A stretch of 64,000 nucleotides of DNA from NCBI RefSeq assembly GCF_001045445.1, contig NZ_LFNF01000001.1, forward strand, positions 992,001 to 1,056,000, given 5' to 3'. Source of the DNA: Chryseobacterium sp. BLS98 (GTDB lineage: Bacteria; Bacteroidota; Bacteroidia; Flavobacteriales; Weeksellaceae). This document shows positions 17,984-25,352 of the stretch, piece after piece (position 1 is the stretch's first letter; each line of letters opens with the position of its first letter). A program made the position numbers and the translations under genes. Below the pieces are notes generated by a model. The model was not told where the DNA came from, made no database searches, and saw only the letters and a list, made by a program, of their open reading frames with translations.

Positions 17984-18067
17984 GCCCTGGTGGTGGAACT
18001 GGTAGACACGCAGGACTTAAAATCCTGTGTCCGTAAGGACGTACGGGTTCAAGTCCCGTCTGGGGTA
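17984..18067 (+). tRNA. tRNA-Leu (anticodon TAA)
   Basis: 84 bases, class II. The anticodon stem CAGGACTTAAAATCCTG carries TAA; the variable arm is TGTCCGTAAGGACGT; the T loop is TTCAAGT. The acceptor stem has G-U wobbles (GCCCTGG with CTGGGGT). CCA is not encoded. Confidence 0.94.
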
Positions 18068-18070
18068 CTA

Positions 18071-18103
18071 AAACTCTCTGTTGATCTCAACGGAGAGTTT
18101 TTT
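18071..18103 (+). terminator. terminator of the first tRNA cluster
   Basis: AAACTCTCTGTTGA (18071-18084) pairs with TCAACGGAGAGTTT (18087-18100), followed by T. It is the sister of the hairpin at 18335-18369. Confidence 0.85.
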
Positions 18104-18190
18104 AGTTTTAAAGGTTTGTAAATAGCTGTTTATTTATTCAGTTTTTTGAACGTTTTTATATCTTGGGTTCTTATTTAAAGCAAAATGTTT

Positions 18191-18198
18191 TATATTTG
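18191..18198 (+). promoter_or_regulatory. -7 box of the second tRNA-Leu gene
   Basis: TATATTTG lies 47 bases before the tRNA. No good -33 TTTG is seen at the normal distance, so this copy may be weaker than the first. Confidence 0.5.
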
Positions 18199-18245
18199 TA
18201 ACCACAAAAGGAAACAGATTCTTTGCATAAAAGAATAGACAACCA

Positions 18246-18327
18246 GCGGATGTGGTGTAATTGGTAGCCACGCCAGACTTAGGATCTGGTGCCGTGAGGC
18301 GTGGGGGTTCGAGTCCCTTCATCCGCA
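18246..18327 (+). tRNA. tRNA-Leu (anticodon TAG), copy 2
   Basis: Identical to the tRNA at 17816-17897 over all 82 bases and also in the five bases before it. The discriminator A is followed by CCA (18328-18330), unlike copy 1. It has its own -7 box and terminator. Confidence 0.95.
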
Positions 18328-18334
18328 CCATAAG

Positions 18335-18369
18335 AAAACTCTCTATTGAATTTCAATGGAGAGTTTTTT
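18335..18369 (+). terminator. terminator of the second tRNA-Leu gene
   Basis: ACTCTCTATTGA pairs with TCAATGGAGAGT, followed by TTTTTT. Compared with 18071-18103 one stem pair has changed from G-C to A-T on both arms. Confidence 0.85.
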
Positions 18370-18481
18370 ATTTTATAGAACTTCAAACAAATCCTTCTCA
18401 GAATCAGATATGAAGCTCAAGAATAAGTAAAATTTCTCGAACACAATAATTTGCTAATTTAAAAGCTGAAATGAAATACAC

Positions 18482-18559
18482 GCTTAATCAGATCAATCGA
18501 AGATTGATTCCATCTTTGCATTCTTAAAGCTATCCGGCATTCCAATTTAAACTTTGCGT
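18482..18559. repeat. interspersed repeat, copy A
   Basis: Holds GCTTAATCAG (18482-18491), the palindromic ATCAATCGAAGATTGATTC (18492-18510) and AAACTTTGCG (18550-18559). All three modules recur at 25018-25181. Confidence 0.6.
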
Positions 18560-18615
18560 AAGAAAATGCAGCTTTGTTTAGACATAAAACGATAAGATTA
18601 ATATTTTTATTCAAT

Positions 18616-18653
18616 CTGTACCCAAAATAATATTAACTTCTGTATCTGTATCC
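18616..18653 (+). promoter_or_regulatory. candidate MocR operator (direct repeats)
   Basis: CTGTACC (18616-18622), CTGTATC (18640-18646) and CTGTATCC (18646-18653) are direct repeats 24 and 6 bases apart. Direct repeats are usual for MocR regulators, one of which is encoded in this operon. The last copies overlap the -33 area. Confidence 0.4.
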
Positions 18654-18677
18654 TTAAATGAATACCCCATAATTTTG
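18645..18677 (+). promoter_or_regulatory. promoter of the 18698-21025 gene group
   Basis: TCTG (18645-18648), 21 bases, then TAATTTTG (18670-18677), ending 20 bases before the ATG. Confidence 0.5.
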
Positions 18678-18697
18678 TTATACTAAAACAGAATATT

Positions 18698-19066
18698 ATG
18701 GAAACTATTATTCGTAACCATCAACAGCTTCAGTATGCCGAAGTTTATATTTCAGATATACCGTCTTTAAAAAATATTTTTCTGCAGGTACAGAATTCTT
18801 CTAAACTCAGTAAGGAATTTGGTGTTCCTTTTCTTTTGGTGAAGAAAAACAATCAGATATTAGGATTTGCAAGCCTTATTATTAATGGAAAAGGAGAGAT
18901 TTCATTTACCATACATGGAAAAAATGAACTTTCAGATTCTGAAAAAAAGAATTTCAATCTTCGTGCAGAACGATATTTTAAGCAGAATAATTCGGGGAAT
19001 TTCAGGAATGCAGATCAGCTGAAGAGCAGTATCGAAAGAATGACAGGCTGGCTGAACGTAGGATAA
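18698..19066 (+). CDS. unknown protein, possibly acetyltransferase-like remnant
   Basis: 122 residues, not confidently recognised. The strand-rich segment VPFLLVKKNNQILGFASLIINGKGEISFTIHG resembles the central beta sheet of GNAT proteins, but the acetyl-CoA loop (Q/RxxGxG/A) is absent, so if related it would be inactive. The C-terminal third is helical and polar. There is no signal peptide. It is the first gene after the candidate operator and is followed 41 bases later by the MocR-type regulator, so it is probably in the same transcript. Confidence 0.7.
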   Translation: METIIRNHQQLQYAEVYISDIPSLKNIFLQVQNSSKLSKEFGVPFLLVKKNNQILGFASLIINGKGEISFTIHGKNELSDSEKKNFNLRAERYFKQNNSGNFRNADQLKSSIERMTGWLNVG

Positions 19067-19107
19067 ACCTGAAATGAATTTGTACATTTACTTAAAACTC
19101 AGGCGTT

Positions 19108-20523
19108 ATGTCAAAAGATGTTCTCTATCTTAAAATAGCAAAATCAGTCACCGAACAGATCAAAAGTGATACACTTCAGTTTGGGGACAGGCTGCCCTCA
19201 CTCAGAAGTGCCCAGAAACTATATAATGTAAGTCTCAATACCGTCAAGCAGGCATATATGGAGCTGGAAAGCCGTTCTTTAGTGGAATCCCGTCCCAAAT
19301 ATGGCTATTTTGTAAGCCAGACCTCCCAGAGAAAGCTGGCATTACCTTCTGTAGCCCCAATGAAAGGAGCAGAAAGAAAAAACTGTCCCGAAGATCTTAT
19401 TGATAAGGTATTCGGAACCATCGACGGAACCGATGTTACCCAGTTTGCTTTGGGTATTCCGGGGAAAAGCTTTCTTCCTTTGGCGAAGCTGAAAAAATCT
19501 ATGATTAATGTGATTAAAAGGAAGAATGATAGCGGGACAGATTATGAACCGGTACAGGGAAACGAGCATCTACGCAGGGAATCTGCCAAATGGGCTCTTG
19601 TTCTGGAAGGGAAAATCACGGAAGATGATTTGGTAATCACTTCAGGAGCGATGAATGCAGTATATACCTGTCTCATGGCAGTAACCAAGCCCGGGGATTC
19701 TGTTGCTGTGGAAAGTCCGGTTTATTTTGGAGTCCTTCAGGCGATCAAGCAGCTGGGACTGAAGGTGGTGGAAATTCCGACCCATCCGGTTTATGGAGTA
19801 GACCTTGATGCGTTGAAAAAAGTTATGCCTACACTTTCTGCGTGCTGTTTTGTGACCAATTTCAATAATCCGCTGGGCTTCCAGATGCCTGATGAGAACA
19901 AAAAAGAACTTGTAAGGCTCATCACGGAATATAATGTTCCCCTGATTGAGGATGATATTTATGGAAATCTTTATTTTGGAGCCGAAAGGCCCAAGCCGTG
20001 TAAATTTTATGATGAAGCAGGGCTTGTGATGTGGATAGGATCAGTCTCCAAAACCCTTGCTCCCGGCTACCGGGTCGGTTGGGTTGCTCCCGGAAAATTT
20101 AAAGAAAAAGTGATCCGCCAGAAATTGGTGCAGACCGTTTGCAGCCCGTCTCTTTACCCGGATGTGATTGCTGATTTTCTTGAACATGGCCGCTACGATC
20201 ACCATCTGAGAATGTTCAGGAAAAAACTGTATGCAAATTACCTTCAGATTCAGAAGTCAGTAGCGGAGTATTTCCCGGACAATACAAAGGTTTCGGAACC
20301 TAAAGGAGGCTTTATGCTATGGCTGGAGCTGGATAAGAGAATATGTACAGAAAACCTTTATGATGAAGCCATGAGTCAGAAAATAAACTTTGCCCCGGGA
20401 AGAATGTTTTCCCAATATAACCAATATCAGAACTGTATGCGCCTTAACTATGCCCTGGAATGGACGGACAGGGTAGAAAGTGATCTTGAGAAGCTGGCAA
20501 AAATGGTAAAAAAAAGAATTTAA
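19108..20523 (+). CDS. MocR-type GntR regulator with aminotransferase domain
   Basis: 471 residues. The N-terminal 70 residues form a GntR winged helix (GDRLPSLRSAQKLYNVSLNTV with LESRSLVESRPKYGYFV). The rest is a type I aminotransferase fold; the PLP lysine is in GSVSKTLAPGYRVGW. MocR proteins use bound PLP or PLP-amino-acid adducts to sense vitamin B6 or amino compounds and control nearby genes. The neighbours here (an unknown protein and a GNAT acetyltransferase) are the obvious targets, and direct repeats at 18616-18653 are a possible site. Confidence 0.9.
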   Translation: MSKDVLYLKIAKSVTEQIKSDTLQFGDRLPSLRSAQKLYNVSLNTVKQAYMELESRSLVESRPKYGYFVSQTSQRKLALPSVAPMKGAERKNCPEDLIDKVFGTIDGTDVTQFALGIPGKSFLPLAKLKKSMINVIKRKNDSGTDYEPVQGNEHLRRESAKWALVLEGKITEDDLVITSGAMNAVYTCLMAVTKPGDSVAVESPVYFGVLQAIKQLGLKVVEIPTHPVYGVDLDALKKVMPTLSACCFVTNFNNPLGFQMPDENKKELVRLITEYNVPLIEDDIYGNLYFGAERPKPCKFYDEAGLVMWIGSVSKTLAPGYRVGWVAPGKFKEKVIRQKLVQTVCSPSLYPDVIADFLEHGRYDHHLRMFRKKLYANYLQIQKSVAEYFPDNTKVSEPKGGFMLWLELDKRICTENLYDEAMSQKINFAPGRMFSQYNQYQNCMRLNYALEWTDRVESDLEKLAKMVKKRI

Positions 20524-20539
20524 TTAAACCTTATAAACG

Positions 20540-21025
20540 ATGAATGATACAAATAATGAAGTGAAAATTATAGCTTATGATCCTCAATATAAAAATGCTT
20601 TCAAGGCATTAAATGAAGAATGGATCAAATCCTTTTTCACAATGGAGGCGGGGGATTATAAACTTTTAGACAATCCTGAAGAGCATATTATTAACAAGGG
20701 TGGACATATTGTTTTTGCTTTATTAAATAATAAACCGGTAGGAACCTGTGCGTTGGTAAAAATATCAGACCGTCCGCTTAGATTTGAATTATCAAAGATG
20801 GCGGTAAGTCCTGAAGCACAGGGAAAGAAAATAGGCTACCTGGTGGGACAGTCTTTAATAGAGAAAGCCAGAGAATCAGGAGCGAAAAATATTTTCCTGG
20901 AGACCAACTCTATCCTGGTGCCAGCCATCAGACTGTATGAGAAGCTTGGTTTTAAGCATATGCCTGTATCGGATTCTGCTTATGAGCGTTGCGATACCCA
21001 GATGCTTCTGGAATTCAACATTTAA
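20540..21025 (+). CDS. GNAT family N-acetyltransferase
   Basis: 161 residues. The acetyl-CoA-binding motif A is clear: MAVSPEAQGKKIGYLVGQSL, followed by ETNSILVPAIRLYEKLGF (motif B). The enzyme transfers an acetyl group to an amine of unknown identity. It follows the MocR regulator by 16 bases and is probably co-transcribed and controlled by it. A strong terminator follows at 21030-21075. Confidence 0.88.
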   Translation: MNDTNNEVKIIAYDPQYKNAFKALNEEWIKSFFTMEAGDYKLLDNPEEHIINKGGHIVFALLNNKPVGTCALVKISDRPLRFELSKMAVSPEAQGKKIGYLVGQSLIEKARESGAKNIFLETNSILVPAIRLYEKLGFKHMPVSDSAYERCDTQMLLEFNI

Positions 21026-21029
21026 ATAA

Positions 21030-21075
21030 AAAAAGATATCGGAATGGAATAAAATGCCCGCACCGGTATCTTTTT
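21030..21075 (+). terminator. terminator after the GNAT gene
   Basis: AAAAGATATCGG pairs with CCGGTATCTTTT (12 bp with one G-U), loop about 20 bases, then T-rich. Confidence 0.8.
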
Positions 21076-21163
21076 ATTCATAATAGCAGCCACCCTCATC
21101 CTTTTAACCTTTTAGCCTTGTCCTTTAATTATTCTCCTTTTCTCCCATTCACTCTTTTTTCCC

Positions 21164-21171
21164 TATTTTTG
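21164..21171 (+). promoter_or_regulatory. -7 box of the two-component operon
   Basis: TATTTTTG. It overlaps a possible upstream GTG start (21171), which is why the ATG at 21189 is preferred for the regulator. Confidence 0.55.
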
Positions 21172-21188
21172 TGAAATTCCTTATTTCA

Positions 21189-21896
21189 ATGAAAAAGATT
21201 ATCCTCATCGAAGACGAAACCAGTGTTGTATCTTTTATAAAGAAAGGACTTCAGGAAAACGGCTACGAAGTTTCCGTTGCTTTTGACGGACGTACAGGGG
21301 TACAGCTGGTACAGGCAAATGACTTCGATATGGTCATTCTGGATATTATGCTTCCGGAAATGAACGGTCTGGACGTTTGCAAGGAAATCAGGAAAACCAA
21401 CCAGCATGTTCCGATCCTGTTTTTAACAGCTTTGGGAACTTCCGAAAATATAGTGCTGGGTCTGGAAAGCGGAGGCGATGATTATCTTGTAAAACCATTC
21501 AAGTTCATTGAGCTGGTAGCCCGTGTAAAATCGCTGTTAAGAAGAAGCAATGGACTCAATTCTCAGGAAATTCCTGAACCGGAACCTGATAGCGCACATG
21601 TTTTCAGGTTTTCGGATCTGACCGTTAATGATTATACAAAGAAAGTGACCCGTGCCGGAGAAGAAATTTCTTTAACTTCTACAGAATATAAACTGCTGCT
21701 TTACTTCCTGAATAATCCCGAAAAAGTAATTTCAAGAGCTGAAATTCTGGATGCAGTATGGGGGGTAAATTATGAACTGGGAACCAATGTGGTAGATGTT
21801 TATGTAAACTATTTAAGGAAAAAACTGGATAACCAGGATGATAATAAACTGATCCATACTGTGATAGGAATGGGGTATGTGCTGAAAAAATCTTAA
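21189..21896 (+). CDS. OmpR/PhoB family response regulator
   Basis: 235 residues from ATG 21189. The receiver domain (1-120) has acidic residues in LIEDE, the phosphorylated Asp52 in VILDIMLPEMNG, the Thr of LFLTALG and the Lys of VKPF. A linker leads to a C-terminal winged helix (about 140-233; LTSTEYKLLLYFLNNPEKVI, VDVYVNYLRKKLD, IHTVIGMGYVL). It is a DNA-binding regulator paired with the kinase 3 bases downstream. It resembles CusR/ArlR-like regulators, but the signal is unknown. The direct repeats at 23425-23481 and 25282-25309 are possible targets. Confidence 0.93.
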   Translation: MKKIILIEDETSVVSFIKKGLQENGYEVSVAFDGRTGVQLVQANDFDMVILDIMLPEMNGLDVCKEIRKTNQHVPILFLTALGTSENIVLGLESGGDDYLVKPFKFIELVARVKSLLRRSNGLNSQEIPEPEPDSAHVFRFSDLTVNDYTKKVTRAGEEISLTSTEYKLLLYFLNNPEKVISRAEILDAVWGVNYELGTNVVDVYVNYLRKKLDNQDDNKLIHTVIGMGYVLKKS

Positions 21897-21899
21897 TAA

Positions 21900-23303
21900 A
21901 TGTCTAAAAAAGTTGTCACAAATCAGACCAAAACGATGGTACTCTTAATGTTGGTATTTACTGCCATCATTCTGTTGTTCAGTGGTTTGGTTTACTTTTC
22001 AATTGTCAACTTTTCGCACCAGAGATTTTACGAGCTGCTGAAAATCCGTACGGCAACCATTGTTCAGATCGAGAAAAGCAAAGATCACCTTGATCTTCCT
22101 GAAAATTATATCCTCAACAGCCTGAATGACGAAGAGCTTCCTATGGAAAGAGATTATGTTTTTGCTGTTCCTACGGATTCCAATTTCAGAAAAATTTCAC
22201 AGGAAGTTCATATTCCCGATTATTTTTTCAAAAGTATCGTTAAAAAAGGGGAGGCCAATTATAATGATAAAGAGTTTTACTACATCGGGCAGACCTTCAG
22301 GTATGAGAACAAGGACTATATTGCCATTGCTTCTGCCAAAAACCATTATGTAATCTACTATCTTGGGTTTTTAAAAAGAACGCTGATCACCTGTATCGTC
22401 CTTTCGCTGTTTTTCAGCATGATCTTTTCTTTTTATTTGTCTAAAACCTTATTCAAACCTATCTTAAAGATTACCGGTAAAGTAAAAGAGATCAGTTCCG
22501 AAAACCTTCACCTCAGACTGGAGCCACAACCGGACAACAAAGAATTGAATGAGCTTGTAGATACCTTCAATGGAATGCTGAATCGTATAGAAACCTCATT
22601 TGAAACCCAAAACCACCTGATAGGAAACGTTTCCCATGAGCTGAGAACACCCCTGACATCCATTATGGGCGAGGCAGATGTTGCCCTTTCTATCAGCAGA
22701 ACCGCTGATGAATACAAGGAAACCTTAGAAATTATCCTTGACGAAGCAGAAAAACTGGATAAAAAGATCAAAGCATTATTAATGATTGCCCAGACCGGTT
22801 TCGATGGAAAGATTCAGAAAATGGACAAGGTAAGGATCGATCAGCTGCTTTGGGATGTAATTGAAACCCTCAGGAAAATTGATTCCAGAAACAATATCTA
22901 TTTGGATATCAGTATGCTTCCTGATAATCCTAAAAAATTAAAAGTACAGGGAAATGAACAGCTGCTGCATCTTGCAGTTGCAAATATCATCAGTAACGGG
23001 TGTAAATATTCTAATTTCCAGCAGGTAAAGGTTTCGCTGGGTGCCACAGATACAGATGTTTATATCATTGTTAAAGATTTCGGGATCGGAATTCCGGAAG
23101 TTGAAATGAATAAAATCTATGACCCGTTCTTCAGAGCTTCCAATACCAAAAACTATGAAGGCTACGGAATCGGGCTTCCATTGGCCAGAAACATCGTAAG
23201 AATGCATCGGGGCGAGCTGATCGTAAGTTCCCACGAAAACCAGGGAACCACTGTGCAGATGCGTTTTCCTAATTTTTATAGTACACGGCCGGAAGAAGTT
23301 TAA
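21900..23303 (+). CDS. sensor histidine kinase
   Basis: 467 residues. Transmembrane helices at about 13-35 and 161-181 bound a sensor region of about 125 residues. Then come a HAMP segment, the HisKA domain with His246 in GNVSHELRTPLTS, and the ATPase domain with N box (HLAVANIISNGCKYS), G1 (VKDFGIGIPEVE) and G2 (YGIGLPLARNIVRMH). It should phosphorylate the regulator encoded 3 bases upstream. The layout resembles the CusS type. The sensor region has no recognisable ligand domain. Confidence 0.93.
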   Translation: MSKKVVTNQTKTMVLLMLVFTAIILLFSGLVYFSIVNFSHQRFYELLKIRTATIVQIEKSKDHLDLPENYILNSLNDEELPMERDYVFAVPTDSNFRKISQEVHIPDYFFKSIVKKGEANYNDKEFYYIGQTFRYENKDYIAIASAKNHYVIYYLGFLKRTLITCIVLSLFFSMIFSFYLSKTLFKPILKITGKVKEISSENLHLRLEPQPDNKELNELVDTFNGMLNRIETSFETQNHLIGNVSHELRTPLTSIMGEADVALSISRTADEYKETLEIILDEAEKLDKKIKALLMIAQTGFDGKIQKMDKVRIDQLLWDVIETLRKIDSRNNIYLDISMLPDNPKKLKVQGNEQLLHLAVANIISNGCKYSNFQQVKVSLGATDTDVYIIVKDFGIGIPEVEMNKIYDPFFRASNTKNYEGYGIGLPLARNIVRMHRGELIVSSHENQGTTVQMRFPNFYSTRPEEV

Positions 23304-23540
23304 AAGATCTGCGAAATCTGCTTAATCAGCGAGAGTAAAATTATTCGGTTCTTCTGTTTGAATTAGCTTTACGGCTTTTTTAAATTATACGGTTTATTCA
23401 TATTAACTGCTGTTAACAATATTCTAATCTCATTTTAATCTCTTTAATCACATTTTAATTCCATTCCAAAAGGCTTCTAATCTTGCCGCTTTAGTTTTGT
23501 AACATCAAAATAAGATAACACAAACCTAAATCTAAAAGAT
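23304..23540. other. intergenic region with repeat copy and periodic TAAT sites
   Basis: Holds a 21-bp intergenic repeat (23315-23335), five TAAT-centred sites (23425-23481) and a -7 box TAGTTTTG (23492-23499). Confidence 0.55.
23425..23481 (+). promoter_or_regulatory. phased direct repeats, candidate response-regulator site
   Basis: TAAT occurs at 23425, 23436, 23445, 23456 and 23478: spacings 11, 9, 11 and 22, about one or two helix turns. They lie just above the -7 box at 23492-23499. OmpR-family regulators bind direct repeats of this kind. Confidence 0.4.
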
Positions 23541-24035
23541 ATGACCAAAACCATTTTAATTGCCACGGATTACTCTCTTGAGTCACTGAACATATTAAAA
23601 AAAGTACTGAAAGAGAAAGATGCATCGGAAGACCAGAATCAGTATAATATTCTTTTGGTTTCAGGATATGATCCGGGAGACTCTATCAGGGACCTTCTGT
23701 TCAATACAAAAAGTACCATTTTTAATAAAATCAGGCCGCAGGAATTCTGTGATGCCTATGGAATCATCAAAAACAAATATCCCCATCTGGTCAATAAGAT
23801 CGTCTGCGATATTTTCACAGGAAGCTTTCAGAGAACATTCAACAATTATGTGAAAGCAGAAAATATTGAGGAAGCTTATTACTCCCCATCTATTGAGAGT
23901 AAAGGAAAGGGCAAATTTGATATTGCTCCTTATATCAGAAAATGCAAAGGTGTTAAGATTCAGGAAATTAAAGTTGAAATTACTGAAAGACTTCCGGAAA
24001 GAGGAAAATTGGCTGAAATCTTTGTTGAGGCCTAA
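23541..24035 (+). CDS. universal-stress-like protein of unknown function
   Basis: 164 residues. The first strand and helix, TILIATDYSLESLNILKKVL, look like the start of a universal stress protein (nucleotide-binding alpha/beta fold), and NILLVSGY would be the second strand. The usual C-terminal ATP loop GxxGxxxxxxGS is not present, so the function is open. There is no signal peptide. The next gene, a YoaK-type membrane protein, starts 36 bases downstream and is probably in the same transcript. The promoter region has phased TAAT repeats that may answer to the upstream two-component system. Confidence 0.72.
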   Translation: MTKTILIATDYSLESLNILKKVLKEKDASEDQNQYNILLVSGYDPGDSIRDLLFNTKSTIFNKIRPQEFCDAYGIIKNKYPHLVNKIVCDIFTGSFQRTFNNYVKAENIEEAYYSPSIESKGKGKFDIAPYIRKCKGVKIQEIKVEITERLPERGKLAEIFVEA

Positions 24036-24071
24036 AAAAATAGATAAACACAATATTAAAAGAATAAAAAA

Positions 24072-24899
24072 ATGTTAAGAAATTATAGTAACAGCCGAAC
24101 GTTGGGAGACAATATCAGATTGGGGACGCTGACTGCATTTACTGCGGGTACTATAAATATTGCCTCTCTATTAATATTTCTCTCCTTCACGTCAAACGTA
24201 ACGGGGCATTATGCCATCTTAGCTGCGGAAATTAGCAAAGGAAACTGGACGCAGGTAGCTGTGGTTGGAGCCTGGATTTTTCTGTTCTTCTTCGGAAGCT
24301 TTTTGTCCAACTTCATTGTCATCAACTTTAATAAGAAAAGTAAATATTTTGCCCATGCAATGCCGATCGTGCTGGAAATCATATGCTTACTTTTTGTGGG
24401 GATTTACGGCCAGTTTTATTACAAGAAAACACTGGAGGAAACAGAATATCTGGTTGCACTGATGCTTTTTGCAACAGGACTTCAGAACGGTCTTACGGCA
24501 AGTATCTCCAATTTCTCGGTGAAAACCACCCACCTTACAGGTACAACCACCGACCTTGGCATTCTGCTTTCTATGTTTACCCAGAAAAAGTACAGAAAAA
24601 ATGGTGAGCTGATAGGAAGGGCGAAACTACTCATGAGTATTATGGTTGCCTATGTATTAGGAGCGGTATTCTCGGGACTTACCTATTATTATCTTGAATT
24701 TAGAGTCTTTTATGTGATCAGCCTTTGTCTTTTGATTGTCATCGGCTATGATGCCTATAAAATCCATATCAGGCATTTCAACACCAAGTATCGTTACAGC
24801 AGGATTTATAAAAAACCCAACGTGCTTGCCTACTTATATGATAAAGTTCACGGGATCCCAAAAAGGAAAGAAAAAAGAACACTTGTCTTTGATGAATAA
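24072..24899 (+). CDS. YoaK/DUF1275 family membrane protein
   Basis: 275 residues with about six or seven hydrophobic helices. Family hallmarks are GTLTAFTAGTINIASLL near the start, SNVTGHYAIL, and LQNGLTASISNFSVKTTHLTGTTTDLG in the middle. DUF1275 proteins are inner-membrane proteins of unknown transport function. The C-terminal tail is basic and cytoplasmic (KRKEKRTLVFDE). It is probably co-transcribed with the stress-like protein upstream and is followed by a strong terminator. Confidence 0.85.
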   Translation: MLRNYSNSRTLGDNIRLGTLTAFTAGTINIASLLIFLSFTSNVTGHYAILAAEISKGNWTQVAVVGAWIFLFFFGSFLSNFIVINFNKKSKYFAHAMPIVLEIICLLFVGIYGQFYYKKTLEETEYLVALMLFATGLQNGLTASISNFSVKTTHLTGTTTDLGILLSMFTQKKYRKNGELIGRAKLLMSIMVAYVLGAVFSGLTYYYLEFRVFYVISLCLLIVIGYDAYKIHIRHFNTKYRYSRIYKKPNVLAYLYDKVHGIPKRKEKRTLVFDE

Positions 24900-24943
24900 A
24901 ATAAATAATATCAATATTATTTTTGTGTAAACTAGCTGTGAAG

Positions 24944-24980
24944 CACTCCTTTTCGATGGTAGAAAAGGGGTGTTTTTTTT
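24944..24980 (+). terminator. terminator after the YoaK gene
   Basis: CACTCCTTTTC (24944-24954) pairs with GAAAAGGGGTG (24962-24972), then eight T. Confidence 0.88.
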
Positions 24981-25014
24981 CAGGAATTTCAGAGAAAAGG
25001 AATTAAATTTTTTC

Positions 25015-25181
25015 AATGCAAAGTTTTATTATTGACACCGTTCATTTAAAGGCTGCAAAGAAGAGAATCAATCAAAGATTGATTCGATTAAGCAAATGCA
25101 TTACCCCATAGCTTAATCAGTGGCGTAGCTACGGCCTTGCTCTTCTCTAAATCATAAGTTCTCCAAATAAAACTTTGCGTT
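25015..25181. repeat. interspersed repeat with terminal inverted repeats, copy B
   Basis: The ends are inverted repeats: a 16-bp unit at 25015-25030 (AATGCAAAGTTTTATT) pairs with 25166-25181 with one mismatch. Inside is the palindrome ATCAATCAAAGATTGATTC (25067-25085) and GCTTAATCAG (25111-25120). Three modules are shared with 18482-18559. It is about 167 bp with no coding capacity, like a MITE. Confidence 0.6.
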
Positions 25182-25281
25182 AAAAAATAACAGCCTTATT
25201 TACCCTATCATTTACCAACTTTTTTAAAACGATTGGAGCCATACGGGATAAGGAAATGTGATTAAAATGTTGATAATTAAA

Positions 25282-25333
25282 TTTTAATTCACGGTTTTAA
25301 TGTTTTAATTCCGGTTTCCATTGCCTATTTTTG
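25282..25333 (+). promoter_or_regulatory. mutL promoter with TTTTAAT direct repeats
   Basis: TTTTAAT at 25282-25288, 25295-25301 and 25303-25309, then the -7 box TATTTTTG at 25326-25333, 19 bases before the ATG. The last repeat covers the -33 position. Confidence 0.45.
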
Positions 25334-25352
25334 TAAGTTGATTATACGTTTT

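Larger units (their letters stand above)
18331..18697. other. intergenic region: terminator, repeat copy, candidate operator, promoter
   Basis: 367 bases. It contains the tRNA terminator (18335-18369), a copy of an interspersed repeat (18482-18559), three CTGTAYC direct repeats (18616-18653) and a promoter (18645-18677) for the following operon. No gene was seen. Confidence 0.6.
24981..25352. other. intergenic region with MITE-like repeat and mutL promoter
   Basis: Mostly occupied by the repeat at 25015-25181. After it come three TTTTAAT direct repeats (25282-25309) and the mutL -7 box TATTTTTG (25326-25333). No gene was seen. Confidence 0.6.

Noticed and set aside
17722..18331. Minus-strand open frames reading LEPPRLTAPDPKSGVA over the tRNA genes
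   Set aside because: They are the antisense of the tRNA sequences and arise twice only because the tRNA is duplicated. No start signal or family match was found.
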